From the NCBI RefSeq assembly GCF_001456355.1, contig NZ_CP010271.1, forward strand, positions 248,001 to 312,000: 64,000 nt of DNA, written 5' to 3'. This DNA is from Mycobacteroides saopaulense (GTDB taxonomy: Bacteria; Actinomycetota; Actinomycetes; Mycobacteriales; Mycobacteriaceae). A model generated the notes under the pieces. That model saw only the letters and a program-made list of their open reading frames with translations. It did not search any database and was not told where the DNA came from. Made by a program: the position numbers and the translations under genes. This document shows positions 16,629 through 27,700 of the stretch, in pieces (the first letter of the stretch is position 1; every line of letters starts with the position of its first letter).

Positions 16629-18481
16629 GTGGGCTGCTTGGGCGCGTCCTGACCGGTGACGCCGGTCCATTCGCACTGTTGTACCGGCCGGAATCCGGCG
16701 TGCCGGAGACCGTCGACGTCTTCACCGGTGAGGTGACCTCTGTCGACCGGATTGCCGACCTGCCCTTGCGTGACAACCAGGTTGGGCATGATCTGCTTGC
16801 CCTGGTGCCCTATCGGCAGATCGCGGAGCGGGGATTTGTGGCTCCCGACGACGGCGCGCCGCTGCTGGCACTTGCGATCGAACAGCAGGAGCGTGCGCCG
16901 TTGTCCGAGGTGCTGGATCGTATCCCGGAAAATCCAGTGGTGGTCGGCCACAGCGACTTCGATATCGACGATGACGAGTACGCCCGGCTGGCCGCGGGGA
17001 TCATCTCCGAGGAGATCGGCCAGGGAGCCGGCGCTAACTTCGTGCTCAAGCGCAACCTGCTGGTCCAGCTGCACGATTACTCGATTCACACCGCACTGAC
17101 GCTCTTCCGCAGGCTGCTGGAACGTGAGAAGGGCGCGTACTGGACGTTCCTGGTGAGCACCGGAGAACAGGTCTTCATCGGCGCCACGCCCGAACGGCAT
17201 ATCAGCGTGCAGGATTCGTTGGCGGTGATGAACCCGATCAGTGGGACCTACCGATATGACGCCAACGGCCCGAGCCTGGATGCGGTGATGGAGTTTCTCG
17301 CCGACACCAAGGAATCCGATGAGCTGTACATGGTGGTGGACGAGGAGCTGAAGATGATGGCTCGCATTTGCCCCGACGGTGGTCAGGTGCACGGGCCATA
17401 TCTGAAGGAGATGGCCCGTCTCGCGCATACCGAGTATTTGATTTCCGGTGTGACGGATCGAGATCCACGCGAGATTCTCGCTGAGACCATGTTCGCGCCC
17501 ACCGTGACGGGAAGCCCGCTGGAGAACGCGTGCCGTGTCATCCAGCGGTATGAGCCCCAGGGCCGCAGGTACTACAGTGGAGTTGCGGCGCTGATCAGTA
17601 CCGATACAGCCGGTGTGCGGCAACTGGATTCGGCGATCCTGATTCGTACCGCCGAGATCTCACCGGACGGAGCGCTGACCGCCGGTACCGGTGCGACCAT
17701 CGTCCGCCACTCCAATCCCGTCAGCGAGGCCGCCGAAACACGCAGTAAGGCAGCGGGGTTGCTGTCCGTATTGACAACCCGACGTGAGCTACGCAGTCAT
17801 CCCCGGGTGACGGAAGCCTTGGCCAGCCGCAATACCGGCATCGGAACCTTCTGGTTGGGGCACGAGTCAGGTGAGCGCGCGGCGAATCTGGCGGGACGTA
17901 CCGCGCTGGTGGTCGACGCGGAGGACACGTTCACGTCGATGATCGGACTTCAGCTGCGGGCATTGGGGCTGCGCGTGGATATTCGCCGGTTTGACGAGGA
18001 CATCGATCCCGGATCTCATGATTTCTTGATCCTGGGTCCGGGTCCTGGCGATCCCACGGCGATCGATGTACCGAAGATCGCGGCTCTTACCGCTTTGACG
18101 AAGAATGCTCTCACCCAACGTGTTCCGTTCCTGTCGATCTGCCTGAGTCACCAGGTGCTGTGTCGGCAACTCGGTCTGCCGATCCGGCGCAGGGAGCAGC
18201 CGAATCAGGGTGTTCAGCGGCCGATCGACCTGTTCGGCACCGAACGGCACGTGGGGTTCTACAACACCTTCGCCGCGGTGACCGGTGGCGAGTGGGTGGA
18301 CACTCCGGCAGGACGGATACAGATCAGTTCCGACGCCGTGACGGGCGAGGTGCATGCGTTGCGCGCGAAGCGGTTTGCTTCGATACAGTTCCATGCCGAG
18401 TCCATCCTCACCAGAGACGGGGTAGGGATCTTCGGCGAGCTCTTGACGCCTCTGGCCACGGGGGTGCCGGTACTAGCATGA
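16625..18481 (+). CDS. PhzE-type aminodeoxyisochorismate (ADIC) synthase
   Basis: A 618-aa fusion. An N-terminal chorismate-utilising MST domain covers roughly residues 1-400 ([33 protein letters not shown]) and is followed by a class I glutamine amidotransferase domain (LGPGPGDP, nucleophile Cys506 in ICLSHQ, FHAESI near the end). This order and length match PhzE, which makes ADIC from chorismate and glutamine, rather than separate TrpE and TrpG. Context with PhzC- and PhzD-like genes supports ADIC over anthranilate. ATGA overlaps on both sides place it in a tightly coupled operon. Confidence 0.92.
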   Translation: MSGLLGRVLTGDAGPFALLYRPESGVPETVDVFTGEVTSVDRIADLPLRDNQVGHDLLALVPYRQIAERGFVAPDDGAPLLALAIEQQERAPLSEVLDRIPENPVVVGHSDFDIDDDEYARLAAGIISEEIGQGAGANFVLKRNLLVQLHDYSIHTALTLFRRLLEREKGAYWTFLVSTGEQVFIGATPERHISVQDSLAVMNPISGTYRYDANGPSLDAVMEFLADTKESDELYMVVDEELKMMARICPDGGQVHGPYLKEMARLAHTEYLISGVTDRDPREILAETMFAPTVTGSPLENACRVIQRYEPQGRRYYSGVAALISTDTAGVRQLDSAILIRTAEISPDGALTAGTGATIVRHSNPVSEAAETRSKAAGLLSVLTTRRELRSHPRVTEALASRNTGIGTFWLGHESGERAANLAGRTALVVDAEDTFTSMIGLQLRALGLRVDIRRFDEDIDPGSHDFLILGPGPGDPTAIDVPKIAALTALTKNALTQRVPFLSICLSHQVLCRQLGLPIRRREQPNQGVQRPIDLFGTERHVGFYNTFAAVTGGEWVDTPAGRIQISSDAVTGEVHALRAKRFASIQFHAESILTRDGVGIFGELLTPLATGVPVLA

Positions 18482-19464
18482 CCGGTGTGCGCATCGATAT
18501 CCACGCTCACCTATGGTCCGACGATTACCTCGCACTGCTCGACGGATACGGGAGGGCGGGCACGGACGTGCACCGTCGTCTCGGAGCCGGCGCCACCCGG
18601 GAGGACCTCGACGGGCGTTTCGCTCTGATGGATGAGGCCGGTGTCGACCTGCAGGTCCTCACCGCGACGCCGGCATCGCCGCATTTCGAGGACGAGGCGG
18701 CAGCCACGGAGAGTGCACGGTTCGTGAACGACGAGTACGCGAGGCTCGCGAGTGAGTACCCCGGGCGGTTCCGTGCGCTGGCGTCACTGCCGCTACCGCA
18801 CATCCCGGCCGCACTGGAGGAACTGGCGCGTGCGATCGACGATCTCGGCATGTACGGCGCGGCAATCACCACCTCGGTGCTGGGGAGATCGATCGCCGAC
18901 CCGATCTTCGATCCGGTATACGAGGAGCTGAACCGCAGGGGTGCAGTACTTTTCGTACATCCTGCGGGGTGCGGCGCGGAGTCGTCACTGATCACCGATC
19001 ACTCGCTCACCTGGTCGATCGGTGCGCCGATCGAGGACACGGTCGCGATCATGCATCTCATCGTCGCGGGTATTCCGTCGCGGTATCCGGACATGAAGAT
19101 CGTGACATGCCATCTGGGTGGTGCACTGCCGATGGTGCTGGAGCGTGCGCACCGGCAGGTCACCGAGTGGGAGGCCACACACTGTCCGGAGGCGCCCAAG
19201 GACGCCGCCCGGCGGATTTGGTACGACACGGTCGGACATGACCACACCCCGGCACTACAGGCGGCCGTCGCGTCGTTGGGTGCTGATCGGCTGGTCTTCG
19301 GATCGGACTTCCCCTACCAAGGCGGCCCGCGGTACGTCAGCTCGGCGACCTATATCCAGGAAGGCCTGTCCGCCGACGAGGCGTCACTCATTCTCGATCG
19401 CAACGGCGCGCAGTTACTGGGACTGACTGATTGGGGCACGGGGCGCAACGCGGATCACTCGTGA
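18478..19464 (+). CDS. ACMSD-like amidohydrolase, probable aromatic decarboxylase
   Basis: A 328-aa amidohydrolase_2 protein. The metal-binding HAH is at residues 9-11, with later ligands in FVHPAG, TCHLGG and GSDFPY. The family includes aminocarboxymuconate-semialdehyde decarboxylase and nonoxidative hydroxybenzoate decarboxylases (zinc or manganese dependent). As the last gene of the 3-hydroxyanthranilate operon (ATGA overlap with the PhzE-type gene), it may remove the carboxyl group of 3-hydroxyanthranilate or of a hydroxylated or diazotised product. A ring-cleavage substrate is less likely because no ring-cleaving dioxygenase is seen. Its 3' end overlaps the convergent thioesterase by 10 bp. 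Confidence 0.82.
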   Translation: MTGVRIDIHAHLWSDDYLALLDGYGRAGTDVHRRLGAGATREDLDGRFALMDEAGVDLQVLTATPASPHFEDEAAATESARFVNDEYARLASEYPGRFRALASLPLPHIPAALEELARAIDDLGMYGAAITTSVLGRSIADPIFDPVYEELNRRGAVLFVHPAGCGAESSLITDHSLTWSIGAPIEDTVAIMHLIVAGIPSRYPDMKIVTCHLGGALPMVLERAHRQVTEWEATHCPEAPKDAARRIWYDTVGHDHTPALQAAVASLGADRLVFGSDFPYQGGPRYVSSATYIQEGLSADEASLILDRNGAQLLGLTDWGTGRNADHS

Positions 19465-19901
19465 GCACCCTGTGCCACAGCGATATCTGTGGGCGACAAA
19501 AGGCAGGCGCGAGCTTCCTCGGAGAATGGTGTCGAGCGGCGTGACTTTTCGTCCATCAAGACAATGACGGAGCGGGCTTGTGCGACACAGCGATCTTCCT
19601 GAAAAATAGCCTGACGGAGTTTGAGTGAGCTGCGTCCGACGGAATCCACGGTGGTACCGATAGTTACTTGGCCCGGCCACAGCATTTCGCCCAGGAAGTC
19701 GATTTCCAAACGAGCAATGACAAATGCGGTGTTCGGATCAAGGATGGGCCTGGCACTGTTGTGGAGAAACTCGACTCGCCCGGTTTCCAGCAGAGTGGAG
19801 AAGACGGCGTTATTGACATGCCCCTGCCGGTCTGTGTCGGCGTAACGCAGCTTATCGTGTGAATGCAGCGGAAATTCTGCAAGAGTTGGAATGCCTTCCA
19901 T
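19455..19901 (-). CDS. Hotdog-fold acyl-CoA thioesterase (4HBT-like)
   Basis: A 148-aa hotdog thioesterase with the typical RYADTDRQGHVNNAVF motif, whose Asp is the usual catalytic residue of 4-hydroxybenzoyl-CoA thioesterase relatives, followed by the long helix TLLETGRVEFL. Three starts are possible: GTG 19937, ATG 19919 and ATG 19901. I chose 19901 because AAAGGA lies 9 bases before it. The gene faces the biosynthetic operon tail-to-tail and may hydrolyse an aryl- or acyl-CoA. It could equally be a housekeeping gene at the cluster boundary. Confidence 0.82.
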   Translation of the reverse strand: MEGIPTLAEFPLHSHDKLRYADTDRQGHVNNAVFSTLLETGRVEFLHNSARPILDPNTAFVIARLEIDFLGEMLWPGQVTIGTTVDSVGRSSLKLRQAIFQEDRCVAQARSVIVLMDEKSRRSTPFSEEARACLLSPTDIAVAQGAHE

Positions 19902-20027
19902 ATCCGGCAGTCCTTTCATATACGAATTCGAGGGCACGGGGATCTTGCCTCAATCCGATGTGGAGGATATCGGCAGGCAATACCTACCACGGTCACGGCC
20001 GGCCTGGCCCACCCACTAGACTGGTCG

Positions 20028-20120
20028 GCGGACCCCGCGCGGCGTCTATCCTGTGAACTCCCCCAGGGCTGGAAGGCAGCAAGGGTCAACGGGCTCTGTC
20101 GGGTGCGCGGGGTCCCCTTT
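20028..20120 (+). ncRNA. ffs: Signal recognition particle RNA (small bacterial 4.5S type)
   Basis: The 5' GGACCCCGCGC (20030-20040) pairs perfectly with GCGCGGGGTCC (20105-20115). The apical region has the conserved SRP domain IV signature around CTGGAAGGCAGCAAGGG. Location just upstream of the aspartate aminotransferase matches M. tuberculosis. It binds Ffh and guides membrane-protein targeting. The ends are estimated to a few bases. Confidence 0.9.
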
Positions 20121-20161
20121 CCGAAGATCGCGACCTCCAGATGCCCCGCAGGGGCGAATAG

Positions 20162-22107
<1,946 letters not shown>

Positions 22108-22140
22108 GGGATTTCCCCCATCCGTTGTCTGCGGATTCGC

Positions 22141-22866
22141 CTACGGCGCCTTCTGCACCTTGGCGATCTGCTTGTTGAGTAGATCCAACACCAACGCGTC
22201 CTGTTCGGGGGTCCACGGATCGATGAATCGGTCGACCTCGATTCGGACGGTCGTCCCGCGGGGATGTGCGATCGCGATGTGCGACTCGACGCCTATCTGG
22301 TCGCCCTCGGGTCCGAGCAGGCCGCCGACCTTCACCAACTTGGACTCCACGGAGGCGCGCGGCAAATCGGCGACGGAGACGTTCGCCTTCATCGCCACTC
22401 CGTCACCCTCCATCTGAACCGAGGCACATTCCTTGGCGCGCCGCGCGAGCTCGTCGAACGACTGCTTGATGCCGAGCCCGACGCTGCTCTCTGCCGTCAC
22501 GGTGTCCGCGTCGTACTTGGCTCGCGCCCTGTCGTAGTCGCCGTCGCCCTCGGAGATGAACTCGTAGCATCCGGGCGGGTCGACCTTCTCCGGCTTGGAC
22601 TTGTCCGTCTTTTCCTTGTCGAGCTTGAGCTTGTCTTCGACGGTGAACGTCCCATTGCCCGGGGGGAAGTCCTCACGGGTCAGCAACAGCGCAGTCGCGG
22701 GGCCCTCGGGCAACTTCGCGCTGGGTTCGTCCGGCTTCTGAGAACTCGACGACGGCGCCGGTGGATTGTCCGGCGATTCCTTGGAACAAGCAGAGGTGAA
22801 TGCGAGTGCAATGACACTCGCGCCTACCGCCAACACAGTGTTCATATCAACGCGACGTGTCTTCAT
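22141..22866 (-). CDS. Predicted lipoprotein, tandem paralogue 2
   Basis: A 241-aa protein with signal peptide and lipobox (TSAC). A low-complexity Ser/Pro-rich stretch follows, then a charged segment DKLKLDKEKTDKSKPEK that its partner lacks. The two cysteines (PPGCYEF, AKECASV) and the closing LLNKQIAKVQ match the partner 33 bases downstream, with which it is presumably co-transcribed. ATG 22866 and ATG 22845 are both possible starts. It is divergent from dnaX and shares its upstream region. Function is unknown. Confidence 0.75.
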   Translation of the reverse strand: MKTRRVDMNTVLAVGASVIALAFTSACSKESPDNPPAPSSSSQKPDEPSAKLPEGPATALLLTREDFPPGNGTFTVEDKLKLDKEKTDKSKPEKVDPPGCYEFISEGDGDYDRARAKYDADTVTAESSVGLGIKQSFDELARRAKECASVQMEGDGVAMKANVSVADLPRASVESKLVKVGGLLGPEGDQIGVESHIAIAHPRGTTVRIEVDRFIDPWTPEQDALVLDLLNKQIAKVQKAP

Positions 22867-22961
22867 GCGCGGACTTTAGCGAACAAGATCACACAATGTG
22901 GCAGTTTGTTCGTCAGGTGGGCCACCGAGGGAGTCCGGGGTCGCCGGTACCCTTGCTCTCC

Positions 22962-24950
22962 GTGGCCCTGTACCGCAAGTATCGCCCGGCGACCTTCGCC
23001 GAAGTTGTCGGCCAGGAGCATGTCACCGGACCGTTGACCACTGCCCTGGACGCCGGCCGGATCAACCACGCCTACCTGTTCTCGGGGCCCCGTGGCTGCG
23101 GTAAGACATCTTCCGCCCGCATCCTGGCCCGCTCGCTGAACTGTGTGCAGGGGCCCACCTCGACACCCTGTGGGACCTGCGAATCATGTGTTGCACTGGC
23201 TCCCAACGGCTCGGGGAACGTTGACGTCATCGAACTCGACGCCGCCAGCCACGGTGGTGTCGACGACACCCGCGAGCTGCGTGACCGTGCTTTCTATGCG
23301 CCCGCCCAGTCGCGCTATCGCATCTTCATCATCGACGAAGCGCACATGGTCACCACTGCCGGCTTCAATGCGCTGCTCAAGATCGTCGAAGAGCCGCCCG
23401 AACACCTGATCTTCGTCTTCGCGACCACCGAACCCGAGAAGGTGTTGCCGACCATCCGGTCGCGTACTCACCACTACCCCTTCCGGCTGCTGGCGCCCAA
23501 GACGATGCGCACCCTCGTCGAGGGCATCTGTGCCCAGGAGAATGTCTCGGTCGACGACCCGGTGTATCCGCTGGTTATCCGTGCCGGTGCTGGGTCACCT
23601 CGTGACACCCTGTCGGTGCTTGACCAGTTGCTTGCCGGTGCGGACGAGGAGCGCGTCACCTATCAGCGGGCGCTCTCGCTGCTGGGTGTCACCGATATCG
23701 CGTTGATCGACGACGCGGTAGACGCGCTTGCCGCCGGTGATGGCGCGGCGGTGTTCGGAGCGATCGAAGGTGTGATGGATGCCGGGCACGACCCGCGGCG
23801 CTTTGGTACCGACCTGCTGGAGCGCTTCCGCGATCTGATTGTGCTGCAAGCTGTTCCAGATGCCGTGGAACGCGGTGTGGTCGACGCTCCGCAGGATGTG
23901 CTCGAGCGTATGCGTGAACAGGCCGAGCGCATCGGTCCGGCCACATTGACTCGCTACGCCGAGGTGTTGCATGCCGGGCTGGGTGAGATGCGCGGTGCCA
24001 CGGCGCCGCGGCTGCTGCTGGAAGTGGTGTGTGCCAGACTGCTGCTGCCCTCGGCTACGGATGCCGAATCGGCTGTGCTGCAACGTGTCGAGCGCATCGA
24101 GAAGCGATTGGACATGTCGGTCCCTGAGGCTGCGGGCGTGGGTGCGGCACCGAGGTTTGTGCGCAAGTCGCAGGCGCCCGCTGTCGCCCAGGCGCAGGAA
24201 TCTGCTCCCGAGCCCGTAGTGCCGGATCTCGTGCCAGCTCCGGCACCGGAGCCACCGGCCCCCCCACCACCGCAGGCACCCGCTCCCGCTCCAGAACCAG
24301 CCCCTGGTCCCGAGCCAGAACCAGCACCCCCGGCTCCGGAGCCAACGCCGGAGCCCCCCGCGCCGCCTGCGCCTGCCCCGGAACCGGAACCGGCCCCAGA
24401 ACCGGAACCAGCTCCGGCGCCCGAGCCGCGTCAGCCCGGCGCTCTCGACACCACAGCCGTACGCAACGCCTGGGCTGAGATTCGTTCCAAGGTGAGAGAC
24501 CGCAGTCGCACCACCGAGGTCATGCTCTCCGGTGCCACCGTTCGGGCAATCGAGGGCAAAACCCTTGTGCTGTCCCATGATTCGCCGCCGTTGGCTAAGC
24601 GCATCACCGAGTCGCGTAACGCCGAGGTGATCCGGGAGGCGCTCAAGGACGCACTCGGTGTGGACTGGGAGATCCGTTGTGAGGCCGGCAGCGCGGAGGC
24701 AGCGGCGCCCGCGGCCGCCTCTCGGCCGGCCAAGGCCGCCCCGCGGGTGGTCACCCGGCCCAGCCGCCCGACGCCCGAACCGGCGCCAGAACCCGAGCCG
24801 GAGCCGGAGCCTTCGTCACCCGAGGATGACGAAGAGCAGATGCTCGCCGAGGCGGGACAGAGTGAGGCCGGCCCGCGACGCGACCCGGAAGAGGTTGCGC
24901 TGGAACTACTTCAGAACGAGCTGGGCGCGCGCAAGATCGATCCCAACTAG
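22962..24950 (+). CDS. dnaX: DNA polymerase III subunits gamma/tau
   Basis: The clamp-loader ATPase begins MALYRKYRP, exactly as in other mycobacteria, so GTG 22962 was chosen; TTG 22953 is a near alternative. Residues 1-370 form the AAA+ domain: Walker A GPRGCGKTS, a zinc-binding CPCGTCESC-type cluster, DEAHMV, and the sensor TTEPEKVLPTIRSR. A Pro/Ala/Glu linker of PAPEPEP-type repeats covers roughly residues 395-490, followed by a tau-like C-terminal domain and a second acidic Pro-rich tract. Length about 662 aa. The 3' end overlaps the convergent methyltransferase by 4 bases. No programmed frameshift site is evident. Confidence 0.95.
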   Translation: MALYRKYRPATFAEVVGQEHVTGPLTTALDAGRINHAYLFSGPRGCGKTSSARILARSLNCVQGPTSTPCGTCESCVALAPNGSGNVDVIELDAASHGGVDDTRELRDRAFYAPAQSRYRIFIIDEAHMVTTAGFNALLKIVEEPPEHLIFVFATTEPEKVLPTIRSRTHHYPFRLLAPKTMRTLVEGICAQENVSVDDPVYPLVIRAGAGSPRDTLSVLDQLLAGADEERVTYQRALSLLGVTDIALIDDAVDALAAGDGAAVFGAIEGVMDAGHDPRRFGTDLLERFRDLIVLQAVPDAVERGVVDAPQDVLERMREQAERIGPATLTRYAEVLHAGLGEMRGATAPRLLLEVVCARLLLPSATDAESAVLQRVERIEKRLDMSVPEAAGVGAAPRFVRKSQAPAVAQAQESAPEPVVPDLVPAPAPEPPAPPPPQAPAPAPEPAPGPEPEPAPPAPEPTPEPPAPPAPAPEPEPAPEPEPAPAPEPRQPGALDTTAVRNAWAEIRSKVRDRSRTTEVMLSGATVRAIEGKTLVLSHDSPPLAKRITESRNAEVIREALKDALGVDWEIRCEAGSAEAAAPAAASRPAKAAPRVVTRPSRPTPEPAPEPEPEPEPSSPEDDEEQMLAEAGQSEAGPRRDPEEVALELLQNELGARKIDPN

Positions 24951-26257
24951 GGCTGCCACCAGGGGCGTAGCGGCAGCGCGGAGCCGCCGCGCTCGTCCAG
25001 CTTCGTGGCGAGCACCTGGTGCAGCTGCACGACATTGCGTTCGAAACCGAGCCGCGAACCGGCCATGTACAGGCCCCACACCTTGGCGGTGGCCTCGCCC
25101 ACCTCGGCGACCGCTTCATCCCAGTGCTCGACAAGGTTGGCGCACCACTCCTTGAGCGTCAGCGCATAGTGATGTCGCAGGTTCTCCTCATGCAGCACCT
25201 CCAGGCCGACGTTCTGTATCTCGGTGATGATCTTGCCCGAGCCCGTCAGCTCACCATCGGGAAACACGTAGCGGTCGATGAAATACCCGGCGACGGCCGA
25301 TGTTCGGTTGTCGGGTCGGGTGATGCAGTGGTTGAGCAGCAGGCCACCTGTCTTCAGGCGTGACTGCAGGAAACGGAAGTAGGCAGGGTAGTTCGCGATG
25401 CCGATGTGTTCGGTAAGCCCGATCGAGGACACCGCGTCGAACTCTCGTTCGGTGGTATCGCGATAGTCGGCGTGGCGTACCTCTGCCAAATCCGAGAGTC
25501 CTTCGTCGGCAATGGCCTTTTGCGCCCAGGCGGCCTGCTCTGCTGACAAGGTGACTCCGATGGCTCGCACGCCCCGCCGGGCCGCGTACCTGACCATCGA
25601 CCCCCACCCACACCCCACATCCAGCAGCCGGTCCCCGGACGTGAGCGCCAGTTTGTCGAACACCAGTCGGTACTTGTTCTCCTGCGCTTCTTCCAGCGTG
25701 GCCTCGGGGTGCGGATAGCAGGCACACGTGTAGGTCATGGACGAGCCAAGCACCCACTCGTAAAACGCATTCGACACGTCGTAGTGATGGTGGATGGCTT
25801 CGGAGTCACGCGTCTTGCTATGACGGAATCCTTCTACGACGCGACGCCATCGCGGCAGCGCTTCCTGTGGCGGCGGTGCGATGGGGCGCAGGTGCTCGAA
25901 ACCGATCGACCTGACGATGTTGGCCAGCACCCGTGCCGGTGGCCGTTTGAAGTCAAGTCGGTCGGCCATGGCTTTCAGCAGTTCATAGGGGTCGCCCGGA
26001 TGTACCCCTTGCATTTCGATATCGCCGGAGACATACGCGCGTGCCAGCCCAAGGTCACCGGGCGCGGTCGCCAAATACGTTGTGCCGCGCGGTGTCAGTA
26101 GGTCGAGTCCCAGTTCGGCATTCTCCGGGCCGGCAGTGCTGCCGTCGTACGCGCTGAAGCGCAGGGGCAGATCGCCGGCTGCCATGATCTCGAGAATCTC
26201 GGCCAGCGAGAGTCTGCCGTTCTCGCCGCGCTCGTTCTTGGCCTGAGTTGTGGTCAT
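24947..26257 (-). CDS. Cyclopropane-fatty-acid-synthase-family SAM methyltransferase (Rv3720-like)
   Basis: A 436-aa member of the CFA synthase family with the SAM motif LLDVGCGWGSM and the substrate-side sequence SIGLTEHIG. An N-terminal domain of about 140 residues precedes the catalytic domain, as in Cfa and UfaA1. It is coupled (ATGA overlap) to an FAD oxidoreductase upstream. Such pairs make 10-methylene then 10-methyl (tuberculostearic) fatty acids on membrane phospholipids (BfaB/BfaA, TmsB/TmsA), so this pair may do similar chemistry or be the Rv3720/Rv3719 paralogous pair of uncertain product. Acts at the membrane. Confidence 0.88.
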   Translation of the reverse strand: MTTTQAKNERGENGRLSLAEILEIMAAGDLPLRFSAYDGSTAGPENAELGLDLLTPRGTTYLATAPGDLGLARAYVSGDIEMQGVHPGDPYELLKAMADRLDFKRPPARVLANIVRSIGFEHLRPIAPPPQEALPRWRRVVEGFRHSKTRDSEAIHHHYDVSNAFYEWVLGSSMTYTCACYPHPEATLEEAQENKYRLVFDKLALTSGDRLLDVGCGWGSMVRYAARRGVRAIGVTLSAEQAAWAQKAIADEGLSDLAEVRHADYRDTTEREFDAVSSIGLTEHIGIANYPAYFRFLQSRLKTGGLLLNHCITRPDNRTSAVAGYFIDRYVFPDGELTGSGKIITEIQNVGLEVLHEENLRHHYALTLKEWCANLVEHWDEAVAEVGEATAKVWGLYMAGSRLGFERNVVQLHQVLATKLDERGGSALPLRPWWQP

Positions 26258-27660
26258 TGTCGCCGTACCGCCTTCGCGTAGAGATCCAGCAATCGGTTAT
26301 CGGGGTCGTACGTCTTCTTCAAGGTCCGGTAGTGCTCGCCGCCGTATAGCGACTCGAACTCTTCACGTGGATAAAAGGATTCGGAGTACAGCGACTTGTG
26401 TCCGCCCAGTTCGCTGACCTTGTGCTCGATGAGCCGGTTGGTGGCTCCTTCGGTAGAGCCGACGGGCACCGATGACCAAAAGCCGACGTTGACGTACGTC
26501 TGTTCTGATCGTATCGGGTACAGCGGCCAGCCCTGGCTGTCGCGTAACCTCAACGGACACAGCCATACCGGCTCAATCGGTACCTCGTCGAGGAACCATC
26601 GCAGGAACTGCCCGGTGTGTGACAGCGGTACCTCGACATCCTGCACGACGCGTTCCCGGACCGGGCGACCGTTAAACCTCTCGATGCGGTCGGCGATGTC
26701 GTAGCGCTGGTCCAGGCCGATCAACTTCCAGTACACGCTGCTGCGCCGATACTTTCGCGGCCACAGCCTGCGGATACGCGGGTTCTGTGCACCGAAGGCC
26801 CGTGAGCACCAGAACCAGTCGGTATCCCAGCGCCAGAGATAGTCGTGGATGGTCAGCCGGTCGTTGCCGATTCCGTCCGCATGCTGGATCGACCGGTAGT
26901 AGATCCGCTGTCCGGTGTAATCGCTCACCGGGCCGGACACCTCTGTCTGTGTGCCCAGACAGAGGTAGGACTCGTCGGCGCTGAACACGACGCCGTCCAC
27001 GTAGTCCACGCGCTCGTCCTGGAAGGAGGCTGAGTTCACGATCGATTCCATGACGGCTACCAGCTCATCGAGACTACGGAATCGAATGTGCCGCAGGGCA
27101 ACGAACGGCCGTACGGGCTCGAGTTCGATGCGCAGACGCACCGAGTAGCCCAGTGTGCCGTACGAGTTGGGAAATCCCCGGTACAGGTCCGGATGGTGAT
27201 CCGGCGACGCGGTGATGATTTCGCCTGAGCCGGTGAGGATATCCATTTCGAGAACCGACTCGTGGGGAAGTCCGTTGCGGAAGGAGGCGGATTCTATGCC
27301 GAGTCCGGTAACCGCCCCACCCAGCGTGATCGTCTTGAGTTGTGGCACCACCAAAGGCGAGAGCCCGTGTGGAAGGGTCGCCGCGACCAGGTCTTCATAG
27401 GTGCACATGCCGGCCACATCGGCCGTCTTACCGACGGTGTCCACGCCGAGGACACCGGTGAGCCCCGAGGTATCAAGGCCCGGTGCGGTCGACTTTGCCC
27501 TTGCGCGGAACAGATTTGACGTGGGCTTAGCCAAGCGGACGGTCGACGTCGCGGGAATGGCCCGGTAACTCCGCAGTAGCCGGTTCACTCCCTCGCCGTG
27601 CGCCGATCCCGATGCGATAGGCACAATTCCTACGCTAGCCCCGTTCCGGGCGGGGCGCAC
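26254..27660 (-). CDS. FAD-linked oxidoreductase partner of the methyltransferase (Rv3719-like)
   Basis: A PCMH-type FAD-binding protein, up to 468 aa. The FAD fold shows CTYEDLVAATLPHGLSP, TLGGAVTGLGIES and DILTGSGEIITASP; a long C-terminal substrate domain follows. It would reduce the methylene fatty acid produced by the downstream methyltransferase if the pair acts like BfaA/BfaB. GTG starts at 27660, 27624 and 27588 are all possible, and the conserved part begins after the last of these. The divergent strand upstream is empty up to the enolase-like gene end, so this gene probably begins its own two-gene transcript. Confidence 0.85.
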   Translation of the reverse strand: MRPARNGASVGIVPIASGSAHGEGVNRLLRSYRAIPATSTVRLAKPTSNLFRARAKSTAPGLDTSGLTGVLGVDTVGKTADVAGMCTYEDLVAATLPHGLSPLVVPQLKTITLGGAVTGLGIESASFRNGLPHESVLEMDILTGSGEIITASPDHHPDLYRGFPNSYGTLGYSVRLRIELEPVRPFVALRHIRFRSLDELVAVMESIVNSASFQDERVDYVDGVVFSADESYLCLGTQTEVSGPVSDYTGQRIYYRSIQHADGIGNDRLTIHDYLWRWDTDWFWCSRAFGAQNPRIRRLWPRKYRRSSVYWKLIGLDQRYDIADRIERFNGRPVRERVVQDVEVPLSHTGQFLRWFLDEVPIEPVWLCPLRLRDSQGWPLYPIRSEQTYVNVGFWSSVPVGSTEGATNRLIEHKVSELGGHKSLYSESFYPREEFESLYGGEHYRTLKKTYDPDNRLLDLYAKAVRRQ

Positions 27661-27700
27661 CCGAGATCTTGATTCGGTGACGAACTGAGACCAGCGGGGA

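Noticed and set aside
14071..18481. Phenazine biosynthesis cluster
   Set aside because: PhzC, PhzD and PhzE-like genes are present, but no PhzF, PhzG or PhzA/B is found in the window and an aromatising dehydrogenase takes their place.
24200..24440. Repeat array or CRISPR-like sequence
   Set aside because: The repetition is codon-level Pro/Ala/Glu low complexity in the dnaX linker, with no spacers.
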